From Acidimicrobiia bacterium (GTDB lineage: Bacteria > Actinomycetota > Acidimicrobiia > Spongiisociales > SHLN01): a DNA stretch of 32,423 nucleotides. The stretch covers positions 1 through 32,423 of the forward strand of contig JAOTYB010000006.1 in NCBI GenBank assembly GCA_029862065.1, written 5' to 3'. The first letter of the stretch is position 1. Every line of letters begins with the position of its first letter. The notes under the pieces were generated by a model. That model saw nothing but the letters and a program-made list of their open reading frames with translations, did no database searches and was not told the origin of the DNA. This document shows, piece after piece, positions 1 to 6,946 of the stretch. A program made the position numbers and the translations under genes.

Positions 1-1454
1 TCGGTGACGTCGCGCTTGGCCTCGTGGAAGACTGGATCGTCGGTCGAGACCGGGTCGGTGTTGAGGGACTTGGCCAGGTAGTTGGCGATGGTGTACGGCA
101 GTACGAAGTAGCCGTCGGCCAGGCCTTGCATGAGGGCGCTCGCACCGAGGCGGTTGGCGCCGTGATCACTGAAGTTGGCCTCGCCGATGGAGTACAGGCC
201 GGGCACGGTGGTCATCAGCTCATAGTCGACCCAGGTGCCCCCCATCGTGTAGTGGGGAGCGGGGTAGATGCGCATCGGCGTCTCGTAGGGGTTCTCATCG
301 GTGATCCGCTCGTACATCTCGAACAGGTTCCCGTAGCGGGCCTCGATGACGTCCTTGCCGAGGCGCTCGATCGCATCGTGGAAGTCCAGATACACGCCGT
401 TGTGGAGGGGACCGACGCCCTTGTTCTGATCGATCTGGCCTTTGGCGGCCCGGGACGCCACGTCGCGGGGAACGAGATTGCCGAAGCTCGGATAGCGGCG
501 CTCCAGGTAGTAGTCGCGTTCGGCCTCGGGGATCTGCCCTGCCGGTCGTGGGTCCTCTGCCGCTTCTGGCACCCAGATGCGCCCGTCGTTGCGGAGTGAC
601 TCCGACATGAGGGTCAGCTTGGATTGGAACTCGTCGCTAGCCGGGATGCAGGTCGGGTGAATCTGCGTGAAGCTGGCGTTGGCGAACTGGGCGCCTTTCC
701 GGTAGGCCCGCCAGGCGGCGGTCCCATTGCAGGCCATGGCGTTGGTGCTGAGGTAGTAAGCGTTGCTGTAGCCGCCGGTTGCCAGTACGACGGCATGGGC
801 TGAATGGGTGGAGATCTCGCCGGTCGTGAGGTCTCGCACTACCACGCCGACTGCCTGACCGTCCTTGAGCACCACCTCCAGCATCTCGGCGCGGGTGTGG
901 AGCTTGACCGAGCCAAGTCCCACCTGCCGGGCTAGCGCCGAATAGACGCCCAGCTGGAGCTGCTGGCCGGTCTGGCCCCGGGCATAGAAGGTCCGGGACA
1001 CCTGCACGCCGCCAAAGGAGCGATTGTCGAGCAAGCCACCGTATTCACGGCCAAAGGGAACTCCCTGGGCGGTGCACTGGTCGATGATCTCGTTGCTGAC
1101 TTCGGCGAGGCGATACACGTTGGCCTCGCGAGAGCGGTAGTCACCGCCCTTGATGGTGTCGTAGAAGAGCCGGAAGATGCTGTCGCCGTCACCGCGGTAG
1201 TTCTTGGCGGCGTTGATTCCACCCTGGGCGGCGATGCTGTGTGCCCGGCGGGGGCTGTCGTGGTAGGTGAAGACATCGACGTCGTATCCAAGCTCGCCGA
1301 GCGTGGCTGCTGCAGATCCTCCGGCCAGGCCGGTTCCGATGACTATGACCTTGAACTTGCGCCGATTGGTGGGAGCGACCAGCTTCATGTTGAACCGGTG
1401 GCTCGTCCATTTCTCGGCCAGCGGTCCCTCGGGGACTTTGCTGTCGAGGATCAT
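1..1454 (-). CDS. sdhA: Succinate dehydrogenase flavoprotein subunit, 3' end outside window
   Basis: This is the FAD-carrying catalytic subunit that oxidises succinate to fumarate at the membrane and passes electrons to the iron-sulfur subunit. I translated the minus strand by hand, because the ORF runs off the left edge and is missing from the track. About 484 codons are visible of the usual 600-650. The dinucleotide-binding region reads [27 protein letters not shown] contains the histidine expected to bind FAD covalently. HPTCIP and [18 protein letters not shown] are typical SdhA/FrdA motifs. The ATG at 1454 overlaps the sdhC stop as ATGA, so translation is probably coupled. The gene order is sdhC-sdhA, and sdhB would be expected just outside the window. 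The family call is firm. Succinate dehydrogenase is preferred over fumarate reductase on general grounds only. Confidence 0.95.
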   Translation of the reverse strand, partial: MILDSKVPEGPLAEKWTSHRFNMKLVAPTNRRKFKVIVIGTGLAGGSAAATLGELGYDVDVFTYHDSPRRAHSIAAQGGINAAKNYRGDGDSIFRLFYDTIKGGDYRSREANVYRLAEVSNEIIDQCTAQGVPFGREYGGLLDNRSFGGVQVSRTFYARGQTGQQLQLGVYSALARQVGLGSVKLHTRAEMLEVVLKDGQAVGVVVRDLTTGEISTHSAHAVVLATGGYSNAYYLSTNAMACNGTAAWRAYRKGAQFANASFTQIHPTCIPASDEFQSKLTLMSESLRNDGRIWVPEAAEDPRPAGQIPEAERDYYLERRYPSFGNLVPRDVASRAAKGQIDQNKGVGPLHNGVYLDFHDAIERLGKDVIEARYGNLFEMYERITDENPYETPMRIYPAPHYTMGGTWVDYELMTTVPGLYSIGEANFSDHGANRLGASALMQGLADGYFVLPYTIANYLAKSLNTDPVSTDDPVFHEAKRDVT

Positions 1455-2170
1455 GAGCCGATCAACCCGGTGGTTATCGCCAGCGGAATGCTGACATTGC
1501 CCAGCACGATGACCGCTGCGAACCCGATAGCGAAGTTACGACGCCACTTGTTGAACCGGGGGCTTGTGATCCCGATGCTCTGGAACATGCTCCAGGCACC
1601 GTGGAGAACGTGCAGCCCGAGCGCCAGATTGGCAAGGATGTACCAGCCGGCGGTGAAGGGGCTCTCCAACCCCTCGATGAGGTTCTCGCGAGCTTCCCCG
1701 CGGGTGAAACTCGGATTCAAGAAGTCGAGCCCCCAGGTGAGGTGGGCTAGGTGATACACGATGAAGACGAGAACGATGACCCCGGTGATGAGCATGTAGC
1801 GGGAGGCAAACGTCGCTTCGACCCACTGCTGGTGCTCGTACCCGACGGGCTTGGCGTTGCGGTTCTTCCACCACAGCGTGAAAGCAGCGTGCAGGTGGAT
1901 CACAAATGCCGCCAGCAAGCCGAGCCTGGCCAGCCAAAGAATGAAGGTATGAGAGAAGACGGGCGTTCCGACTTCACGCAGGGATTCTGCGTACTCATCG
2001 AACCGGGCCTTTTCCTCGAAAATATGGAGGTTCCCGAACATGTGGAAGAAGAGGAACCCGAGTCCGACGATCCCCGAGATCGCCATGACCCACTTGCGGC
2101 CCACGTTTGAGTTGTAGAACTCGAGAAACCAGGGGAGGGGGCGTTTGGTGCGGGTGGCCTGGTCGGTCAT
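1451..2170 (-). CDS. sdhC: Succinate dehydrogenase cytochrome b558-type membrane anchor
   Basis: This is the membrane anchor of succinate dehydrogenase, binding haem and passing electrons to quinone. The protein is 239 aa with about five hydrophobic segments, matching the single-subunit b558 family rather than separate SdhC and SdhD. Histidines lie in or near membrane segments ([38 protein letters not shown]) and are the likely haem ligands. The track ORF begins at 2350, but its first 60 residues are low-quality and lack family similarity. The ATG at 2170 ([14 protein letters not shown]) is the natural start, although it has no clear Shine-Dalgarno. It is the first gene of the sdhCA(B) operon and overlaps sdhA by 4 nt. 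Confidence 0.93.
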   Translation of the reverse strand: MTDQATRTKRPLPWFLEFYNSNVGRKWVMAISGIVGLGFLFFHMFGNLHIFEEKARFDEYAESLREVGTPVFSHTFILWLARLGLLAAFVIHLHAAFTLWWKNRNAKPVGYEHQQWVEATFASRYMLITGVIVLVFIVYHLAHLTWGLDFLNPSFTRGEARENLIEGLESPFTAGWYILANLALGLHVLHGAWSMFQSIGITSPRFNKWRRNFAIGFAAVIVLGNVSIPLAITTGLIGS

Positions 2171-2466
2171 CGCTATGAAAGCTAGCAATGGAGCCGCGCG
2201 TTGGGGAACCAACCGTGCCCGGGGGAAACCACCTTTTGCCCCCCGGTGGGGCTGCCGGCTTCCAGTCGCCAGTTCTCTGGCCTGGCGATTCCCGACTGTC
2301 CAGGGGCATACATGAGGGGTGATATCCCCTGCAGGCGACAGTCCGAACATCGAGTCAACTCGGAGCTGGCAGCTGCTCGCGACCTTCCGGACCGATCAGA
2401 TCAATGCCCCTCCGGGTGACAGACGCACTCTGAGTTGGCGGGCGGTTGGCGGTGGGCTGTCTGCCT

Positions 2467-2491
2467 CCGCTCGGCGCTTTGGGCCGAGCGG
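2467..2491. promoter_or_regulatory. Perfect 9-bp inverted repeat abutting the whiB -35 box
   Basis: CCGCTCGGC and GCCGAGCGG are perfect inverted copies separated by a 7-nt loop (GCTTTGG). The right arm ends three bases before the -35 hexamer of the whiB promoter. No T-tract follows, so a classical intrinsic terminator is unlikely in the plus direction. An operator for a dimeric regulator is the simplest reading. This is inference from position and symmetry. Confidence 0.5.
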
Positions 2492-2493
2492 AT

Positions 2494-2522
2494 TTGACCC
2501 GCGCGCGCGGGCACCCTAAATT
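2494..2522 (+). promoter_or_regulatory. Sigma70-like promoter for whiB
   Basis: TTGACC at 2494-2499 and TAAATT at 2517-2522 are separated by exactly 17 nt, which is the optimal spacing. Transcription would start near 2529-2531, leaving a leader of about 30 nt that contains a GAGAGG ribosome-binding site before the GTG at 2559. The leader also has TTAC/GTAA dyads (TTACAAGAACGTAATTAC) that could bind a regulator. Confidence 0.6.
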
Positions 2523-2558
2523 ACAAGAACGTAATTACACGTCTGTGAGAGGTGGGAA

Positions 2559-2840
2559 GTGGACACCAAACTGATTGAGGCTCTGGTACTCGACAAACTG
2601 TCGTGGCAGGATTTCGCCAACTGCAGCGGGGCCGATCAAGACCTGTTCTTCCCCGAACGAGGCGCTTCGACTCGCAAGGCCAAAGCCATCTGCGGTGCTT
2701 GCACAGTGAAGGACGAGTGCCTCGAATTTGCAATCACCCAGGGCGAACGATTCGGCATCTGGGGTGGGCTGTCTGAGCGCGAGCGTCGGAAGATTCGTCG
2801 TCAGCGAGCGCTGGTTGCCAGAGCTCGTGAGGTTTCCTGA
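2559..2840 (+). CDS. WhiB-family [4Fe-4S] transcriptional regulator
   Basis: This is a small iron-sulfur regulator of a family confined to Actinobacteria and their phages. Members bind sigma factor region 4 and respond to redox signals or NO. The 93-aa protein has all four cluster cysteines (C22, C45, C48, C54; spacing C-X22-C-X2-C-X5-C), the GIWGG turn at 66-70 and a basic C-terminal tail (ERRKIRRQR) for DNA contact. The GTG start is supported by GAGAGG 7 nt upstream and by the promoter above. It is probably monocistronic, as 39 nt separate it from the next gene, which has its own ribosome-binding site. The family is certain. The subclass (WhiB1-like or another) cannot be settled by eye. Confidence 0.95.
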   Translation: MDTKLIEALVLDKLSWQDFANCSGADQDLFFPERGASTRKAKAICGACTVKDECLEFAITQGERFGIWGGLSERERRKIRRQRALVARAREVS

Positions 2841-2879
2841 CGTTCTAGGCTCGGGCCTGTAACCGGACTAGGGGAGCAC

Positions 2880-3797
2880 ATGGGCGCAGCTATCGGGATC
2901 ATTCTTCTGCTGGTTGTTGTGGCCGGACTGGCGTATTTCGCCGTCACCGCCGCGCGATCGACGAAGCCAAGCGTCGGGTCACCGCCGGCGGCTGCTGCCA
3001 CACGGCCGGGCGCACCCGTGGCCGATTTCCACGTGAAGGGCGACGTCGCCGCCGTCTACTTCGACGTTCCGCTTCCGGACAACGCCGATCCGGTCCTCAC
3101 GCAACTCCTCGTGAACGAAGCCATCGAGGTCGTTCGAGAGAAGCGCCACTCGCTCCCCATCGATCAGGTCAGCCGGGTAGTTGCTTACGGCAAGAGCGGC
3201 ACGGAATATGCCGTAGCCGGCGAGCAGAGTCTCGAGACTCCCGGCACGCTTCCGCCGCCGGCTCCGCCCCCGGTGGTGTTCAAGCAGGCAGGGCCCGATC
3301 CGTTGGCGTCGTTCTCGGGTGCCCCGCAAGGCTCACCGCCGGGCATCGCCGCTTCAGTCCCCGACGAAGGTGTCGGGCCGGCTGGGGCTGATCTACAGAT
3401 CTCAGCCCAGCTCGAGTCCGGGTTGCGGTTGCAGGGAGTTGACCCACCGTCGGCAGAAGCCGGTGAGGTCGTGCTCGGTCTGCTCCGTCTCGGCGGCTAC
3501 ACGGTGTCGGCCCCGGCCGCCAAGGAGGGGTATGAGTCGTACGTCGCTTCCAACGCCTCCGGCAGGACCTATATCTGTGTTGACCCCCTCGGGTCGTCCG
3601 ATTACCCGGAGCTGAGTGAGCAAATGATCAGTCGATTCATGGTGGATTTCGAGCAGTCTGGCACGGATCGGGGCTTGCTTGTCTCCGACAAGTTCGGCCC
3701 CTTCGTCGTCTACGAGAAGGAGCGCCGCGAGCCCCGGGTTCGATTCGTCACCCGTGAACGGCTGCAGCAATTCGTGGATTCTCTCGCTCTCGGTTGA
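2880..3797 (+). CDS. Membrane-anchored protein of unknown function
   Basis: I do not recognise this 305-aa protein. It has one N-terminal membrane segment (about residues 4-24, GIILLLVVVAGLAYFAV). A short region follows that may be folded (DFHVKGDVAAVYFDVPLP, about 50-110), then a Pro/Gly/Ala-rich stretch (about 120-170). The C-terminal part (about 185-305) looks like an alpha/beta domain ending DRGLLVSDKFGPFVVYEKE and VRFVTRERLQQFVDSL. That ending loosely recalls the C-terminal half of Mrr-type nuclease-fold domains, but I see no clear PD-(D/E)XK residues. The ATG start has AGGGGAG just upstream. It is followed 36 nt later by tatA. The basic/hydrophobic N-terminus suggests the C-terminal domain may be outside the cytoplasm, but orientation is not certain. 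Confidence 0.75.
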   Translation: MGAAIGIILLLVVVAGLAYFAVTAARSTKPSVGSPPAAAATRPGAPVADFHVKGDVAAVYFDVPLPDNADPVLTQLLVNEAIEVVREKRHSLPIDQVSRVVAYGKSGTEYAVAGEQSLETPGTLPPPAPPPVVFKQAGPDPLASFSGAPQGSPPGIAASVPDEGVGPAGADLQISAQLESGLRLQGVDPPSAEAGEVVLGLLRLGGYTVSAPAAKEGYESYVASNASGRTYICVDPLGSSDYPELSEQMISRFMVDFEQSGTDRGLLVSDKFGPFVVYEKERREPRVRFVTRERLQQFVDSLALG

Positions 3798-3833
3798 GCC
3801 ACCGGTAACCTGCGAGCGATCAAAGGAGGCTCA

Positions 3834-4010
3834 GTGCGTGGACTCGGCTGGCCGGAACTCGTAATCATTGTTGTGGTCGTGGTCGTGCTGTTCGGTGCTG
3901 CCCGGCTGCCGCTCATCGCCCGCTCCATCGGTTCGTCCGCCAGGGAATTTCGACGGGGTCTCGACTCGGGGGATGACAACGGTGAAGAGCCGTCAGATTC
4001 GACTCCCTAG
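3834..4010 (+). CDS. tatA: Twin-arginine translocase subunit TatA/TatE-like, 58 aa
   Basis: This gene is below the track's size cut-off. The protein begins [20 protein letters not shown], matching the TatA pattern of a short N-terminal helix with a polar residue (E8). An FG hinge, an amphipathic helix ([20 protein letters not shown]) and a short acidic tail (DSGDDNGEE) complete it. TatA oligomers form the pore or membrane-thinning element that moves folded proteins bearing twin-arginine signals. The GTG start is fixed by a near-perfect AAAGGAGG four nt upstream. At 58 aa it is at the short end of the family. It lies just before an ECF sigma operon; mycobacteria have a sigE-rseA-htrA-tatB cluster, so Tat and envelope stress genes also adjoin elsewhere. 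TatB is less likely because the amphipathic region is so short. Confidence 0.88.
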   Translation: MRGLGWPELVIIVVVVVVLFGAARLPLIARSIGSSAREFRRGLDSGDDNGEEPSDSTP

Positions 4011-4037
4011 GGAACTCTTTGCCCCTCTCTTGCCGTT
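4011..4037 (+). promoter_or_regulatory. Candidate ECF-sigma promoter upstream of the sigma gene
   Basis: GGAAC at 4011-4015 and CGTT at 4034-4037 are separated by 18 nt. This fits the GGAAC / GTT pattern reported for SigE-like ECF factors (mycobacterial SigE: GGRMC-N18-19-SGTT, from memory). It would make the operon autoregulated. Transcription would start only a few bases before the ATG at 4048 and overlap the possible AGGTGG ribosome-binding site, so the message would be almost leaderless. This is the main weakness of the call. Confidence 0.4.
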
Positions 4038-4047
4038 AGGTGGGTAG

Positions 4048-4557
4048 ATGGCCTCGAACGAGGCAATCCCGACCTGGGAGCAAGTAGCCACCGACTATGG
4101 GCGTGTTATCTACAACTTTGCCTACCGGCTCACCGGCAACCGCGATGATGCCTCCGACCTCGCCCAGGAGGTCCTGGTGCGGGTGCGGCGAGGGTTGGCC
4201 ACCTACCGGCCCGGCTCATTCGAGGGTTGGCTGTGGCGGATCACTCGCAATGCGTTCCTCGATGAGGTGCGACGCAAGCAGCGCCGCCCCACCACCGAGC
4301 TGCCGGCCGAAGATCGCTCGGCGCTGGTCACCTCGCCCACTCCGGATGACGTCCTGGCCGAAACCCGGCTCAGCGACGAGATGCAGGCCGCCCTACTCAA
4401 TCTCCCCTACGAGTTCCGGGAGGCGGTTGTGATGTGCGACGTGGTCGGCCTGACCTACCAAGAGATCGCCGACGCCGCCGAGGTGCCGGTGGGGACGGTC
4501 CGCAGCCGGATCCATCGAGGCCGTCTCATGCTGCGCGACGCGCTGGAGGCCGGCTGA
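4048..4557 (+). CDS. ECF-family RNA polymerase sigma factor (SigE/RpoE-like)
   Basis: This alternative sigma factor directs RNA polymerase to stress promoters, probably for envelope damage. The 169-aa protein has region 2 at about 15-80 (YGRVIYNFAYRLTGNRDDAS, then DLAQEVLVRV and WLWRITRNAFLDEVRR). Region 4 lies at about 115-165, with a helix-turn-helix (GLTYQEIADAAEVPVGTVRS) and RIHRGRLMLR. There is no extra C-terminal domain. It starts at ATG 4048 behind AGGTGG. Its stop overlaps the anti-sigma start by one base (TGATG). The following anti-sigma and RseB-like genes make this a sigma/anti-sigma/sensor unit like rpoE-rseA-rseB of proteobacteria. It is probably released when RseA is inactivated at the membrane. 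Confidence 0.93.
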   Translation: MASNEAIPTWEQVATDYGRVIYNFAYRLTGNRDDASDLAQEVLVRVRRGLATYRPGSFEGWLWRITRNAFLDEVRRKQRRPTTELPAEDRSALVTSPTPDDVLAETRLSDEMQAALLNLPYEFREAVVMCDVVGLTYQEIADAAEVPVGTVRSRIHRGRLMLRDALEAG

Positions 4558-4955
4558 TGCACCTCGAAGACCGGTTGTCGGCTTATCTCGATTCAGAGCT
4601 CGATGCGACCCAGCAGCGGCAGGCCGAAGAGCACCTTGTGGAGTGCGCCGAATGTCGAACTGAGCTCAGCTCGGTTGCTGAGGTGCGAGATCAGCTTCGC
4701 TCGCTTCCTGTTGTCGAGGTGCGAGCCGGGACCTTCGAGGATGTGGCAGAAGTCGTTCCCCTCCGGCGGGCCCGCTTTCGGCCCATGGCGGCTGCCGCGG
4801 CGGTGGCCGCGCTGGTCGTGGGGGTCGGTTTCGGCGTGGCCGGCAACCAGTCGGTGCCGCTGCAACTGAATCAGGTGGTCGAACAACATGTGGCCCGTGC
4901 TTCGTCCGACCCGGGATTCAACGTGCTGCAAGTGCAAGCGGTGGCCAACCGATGA
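4557..4955 (+). CDS. Zinc-binding anti-sigma factor, membrane-anchored (RseA-like)
   Basis: This protein holds the preceding sigma factor inactive at the membrane. The 132-aa protein has an N-terminal ZAS domain with the HX3CX2C motif (H26, C30, C33 in EEHLVECAECRTEL). A cytoplasmic linker follows, then one membrane segment at about 80-100 (AAAAAVAALVVGVGFGVAG) and a short outer tail. The track ORF starts at 4434 in a region that is sigma-factor coding in another frame. The real start is ATG 4557, overlapping the sigma stop (TGATG), with MHLEDRLSAYLDSEL a typical anti-sigma beginning. It overlaps the next gene as ATGA. The membrane segment suggests control by regulated proteolysis. Confidence 0.9.
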   Translation: MHLEDRLSAYLDSELDATQQRQAEEHLVECAECRTELSSVAEVRDQLRSLPVVEVRAGTFEDVAEVVPLRRARFRPMAAAAAVAALVVGVGFGVAGNQSVPLQLNQVVEQHVARASSDPGFNVLQVQAVANR

Positions 4956-5863
4956 CGCTGACCGCCACCCTCCTGCTCGTGACCCTTATCGGGACACTTC
5001 CTGCTCCCGATCTGGTGGATGATCTCGACCAAGCGGGCGACGCTGAATTCGTCGGTCGCCAGCTCGTCGTCTGTTGGACCGCCGATGGTGTGCTCGCCCA
5101 TGTCACCGACGTCGAACAATCGCAGGGAATGACGCGGGTGACCGGGCGCGACGGGTCGTTCGTGATCGGTGAAGGCAAGATGATCGAGCAGTACGCCGGG
5201 GGGGTTCGCTACCTGGAGATGGCCCCGACCAGTGAGTGGCGCCTCTGGGATGGCTACGCCGTGCAGGACGGAAATAGCGTCACCGGGCTTCGGGAATCGC
5301 GGACCGTCGAGGTGCGTCAGGGCTCCTCGCTCCGGGCCAAGTTCGTGCTCGACGCCACCACGGCCGCTCCGCTCACGACAGAGGTGTATCAGGGGAACGG
5401 TTCGCTCTATCGCTACTCGACCTTCCTCGAGTTCGATGCCCGCGGCGATGATGACATGGTGGACATGGATTCGATGCCCGAGCCCGACTATCGGGAGACG
5501 GCTTCCGCCGCCACAGTGCCGCAGTCAGCCGGTCACTACTGGGCCGCCGACTCGTACGTTGCTCCCGGGGGAGTTCAGGTGTTCTTCACTGATGGGTTGT
5601 TCCGATTCTCGGTATTCGAGGTCAGCCGCAAGAGCGACGGCGGCGGCCTGGCTAAATTAGGAACGGTGGACATTGGCGGCAACGGCGGGTACCACCGCGC
5701 CTACACACCGGGTGCCGTCAGTGTTTTCTGGCGCACGCCCGATCTCGCGTACGTGTTGGTCGGGGACCTGCCTCCCGATCACCTCGTCGAAGTGTTGGCG
5801 GACCTGCCCACCCCCAGTCGCCCGGCCCTCCTCAAACGAGCCTGGCGCTGGGCGTTCGGGTAA
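4952..5863 (+). CDS. RseB/MucB-like extracytoplasmic sensor of the ECF system
   Basis: RseB-type proteins sit outside the membrane, bind the outer part of the anti-sigma factor and shield it from cleavage until envelope damage is sensed. This 303-aa protein begins with a hydrophobic signal segment (MTLTATLLLVTLIGTLPAP) and continues as a beta-rich domain. Features resembling the MucB/RseB N-terminal lipid-binding fold include FVGRQLVVCW, EQYAGGVRYLEMAP, RAKFVLDATTAAPLTTEVY and FLEF. The C-terminal part (about 190-300: VQVFFTDGLFRFSVFEVSR, VLVGDLPPDHLVEVLADL) resembles the second RseB domain. ATGA overlap with the anti-sigma gene ties it to the operon. The assignment rests on context plus fold-like pattern; sequence identity to proteobacterial RseB is low. 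Confidence 0.78.
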   Translation: MTLTATLLLVTLIGTLPAPDLVDDLDQAGDAEFVGRQLVVCWTADGVLAHVTDVEQSQGMTRVTGRDGSFVIGEGKMIEQYAGGVRYLEMAPTSEWRLWDGYAVQDGNSVTGLRESRTVEVRQGSSLRAKFVLDATTAAPLTTEVYQGNGSLYRYSTFLEFDARGDDDMVDMDSMPEPDYRETASAATVPQSAGHYWAADSYVAPGGVQVFFTDGLFRFSVFEVSRKSDGGGLAKLGTVDIGGNGGYHRAYTPGAVSVFWRTPDLAYVLVGDLPPDHLVEVLADLPTPSRPALLKRAWRWAFG

Positions 5864-6173
5864 CCGAGTGAATAGTTGATAGTTGACAGTCCGCAGTTTG
5901 CCGTTAACAGGGCGTGCCGCGGTGCCACCAAGTCTCTGCTTACTGCTTAAGGCCGTCTGTCAACTCTCGACTATTACCTCACTTTGTCCCAACGATTGAG
6001 TCTTACGACCTATCGAAGTTTCGGCGGTAACTAGTTAGATTTCTCCATGACTCCCAAACCACGTGGGGGTCCTTGGCAGGAATAGTGTTTGCAACTACGC
6101 TGAGTGAGCGACCACTAAGAGTGGGGACTAGGGTAATAGCGTGGCTAACGGGGTTAGAGGGCGGAGAATCCAG
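5864..6173. other. 310-nt gap between rseB-like gene and sugar transferase
   Basis: The first 110 nt hold a degenerate copy of the heptamer/hairpin repeat described separately. The rest is the probable promoter region of the exopolysaccharide transferase. It contains a CCACGTGG palindrome (6059-6066) and an AACTAGTT dyad (about 6030-6037) that could be regulator sites. I found no convincing -35/-10 pair. Confidence 0.5.
5871..5975. repeat. Degenerate heptamer-repeat element with long inverted ends
   Basis: The left end AATAGTTGATAGTTGACAG (5871-5889) and right end CTGTCAACTCTCGACTATT (5957-5975) are inverted copies matching at 17 of 19 positions. Both ends are themselves pairs of 7-mers (TAGTTGA x2; TCAACTC/TCGACTA). 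Between them are CTCTGCT-TACTGCT, the same 7-mer type as the arrays near 9.0 and 15.0 kb, and GCGGTGCCACCAAGT. The latter resembles the reverse complement of the core at 9011-9023. It appears to be an eroded, partly inverted member of that repeat family. Confidence 0.6.
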
Positions 6174-6854
6174 ATGACACAAGCAGCCGAGACCATCGGG
6201 CGCCAACCACAGGTTGCGTCGGCTGAGGCGATGGCGGGCGTACGCCACCGGGGCTTCTACGAACGGTTCGTCAAGACCCTCATCGACCGACTGGTCGGCT
6301 TAGTTCTCTTGCTGTTGACCCTCCCAATCATCATTCCGGTTGCCATCGCCGTCTTCATAGATCTGGGTGGACCCATCTTCCTCCGCCAAGAACGGGTCGG
6401 GCGCAACGGCAGGGCCTTCAAAGTCCTGAAGTTTCGTTCAATGGAACCCGACCGTCGCGGCGGGTCGGCCCCCGATTTCGTTGGCTCAGACCGGCGGGTC
6501 AATCACAAGTCGGAGGACGACCCCCGGCTCACTCCGGTCGGCCGATTCATCCGCAAATGGAGCCTCGATGAGCTCCCCCAGTTGGTGAATGTGGTCGCCG
6601 GACAAATGAGCCTTGTCGGGCCGCGACCGGAGATGACTCAGATCGTTGCCCGGTACGAGCCCTGGCAGCACGCTCGCCACCTGGTGAAGCCCGGCGTCAC
6701 CGGCCTCTGGCAGGTATCGGCCCGGGGAGAAGTTCCCATGCACGAAGCCACCCACATCGACCTGGAATATGTCAATACCGTGTCGTTTGTGACCGATATT
6801 CGTATCCTGGCCAGAACCATTCCAGCTGCGCTCGGAGAACGCACCGGCCACTAG
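6174..6854 (+). CDS. Undecaprenyl-phosphate sugar phosphotransferase (priming enzyme)
   Basis: This enzyme starts polysaccharide synthesis by moving a sugar-1-phosphate from a nucleotide sugar onto undecaprenyl phosphate at the inner membrane face. The 226-aa protein is the short, monotopic form (bacterial sugar transferase family). It has one membrane hairpin at about 35-58 ([20 protein letters not shown]), then [39 protein letters not shown] with the catalytic Asp-Glu pair, VGPRPE, and [14 protein letters not shown]. The track starts at GTG 6141. I prefer ATG 6174, which has GGGCGGAGA upstream. It is followed by a Wzc-like gene and heads the exopolysaccharide locus. The sugar cannot be read from sequence; galactose, glucose or a diacetylated sugar are all possible. 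Confidence 0.92.
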   Translation: MTQAAETIGRQPQVASAEAMAGVRHRGFYERFVKTLIDRLVGLVLLLLTLPIIIPVAIAVFIDLGGPIFLRQERVGRNGRAFKVLKFRSMEPDRRGGSAPDFVGSDRRVNHKSEDDPRLTPVGRFIRKWSLDELPQLVNVVAGQMSLVGPRPEMTQIVARYEPWQHARHLVKPGVTGLWQVSARGEVPMHEATHIDLEYVNTVSFVTDIRILARTIPAALGERTGH

Positions 6855-6860
6855 CGGTCA

Positions 6861-6889
6861 ATTCCTGTAATCGGAATTGGTTTACACTG
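6861..6889 (+). promoter_or_regulatory. Inverted repeat and possible -10 element upstream of the first Wzc-like gene
   Basis: AATTCC-N7-GGAATT (6861-6879) is a perfect 6-bp dyad. TACACT at 6884-6889 could serve as a -10 box just after it. No good -35 box is seen. The dyad could equally be a weak processing hairpin between the transferase and the co-polymerase gene. Confidence 0.3.
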
Positions 6890-6946
6890 CTACTAGCCGG
6901 GGGGTCCCGTGATGATTGCCTCCCAACACCCACCAAAGGACGATTG

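Larger units (their letters stand above)
2171..2558. other. 388-nt divergent regulatory gap between sdhC and whiB
   Basis: This gap separates the divergent sdhC and whiB genes, and I see no credible coding sequence in it. The whiB side holds a sigma70-like promoter and a 9-bp hairpin, listed separately. The sdhC side, which would be the sdhC leader, holds a 7-bp G/C stem (CCGGGGG at 2219-2225 with CCCCCGG at 2240-2246, 14-nt loop). Beside it is a shorter GTTGG-GGAA-CCAAC stem near 2200-2213. The middle of the gap shows nothing I recognise. Confidence 0.6.

Noticed and set aside
24-599. 191-aa plus-strand ORF at the left edge
   Set aside because: It is antisense to clear sdhA coding sequence ([20 protein letters not shown] on the minus strand) and has no family features.
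6059-6066. CCACGTGG palindrome as a defined regulator site
   Set aside because: An 8-bp palindrome is too short to assign to any regulator, and no second copy was seen near other genes of the locus.
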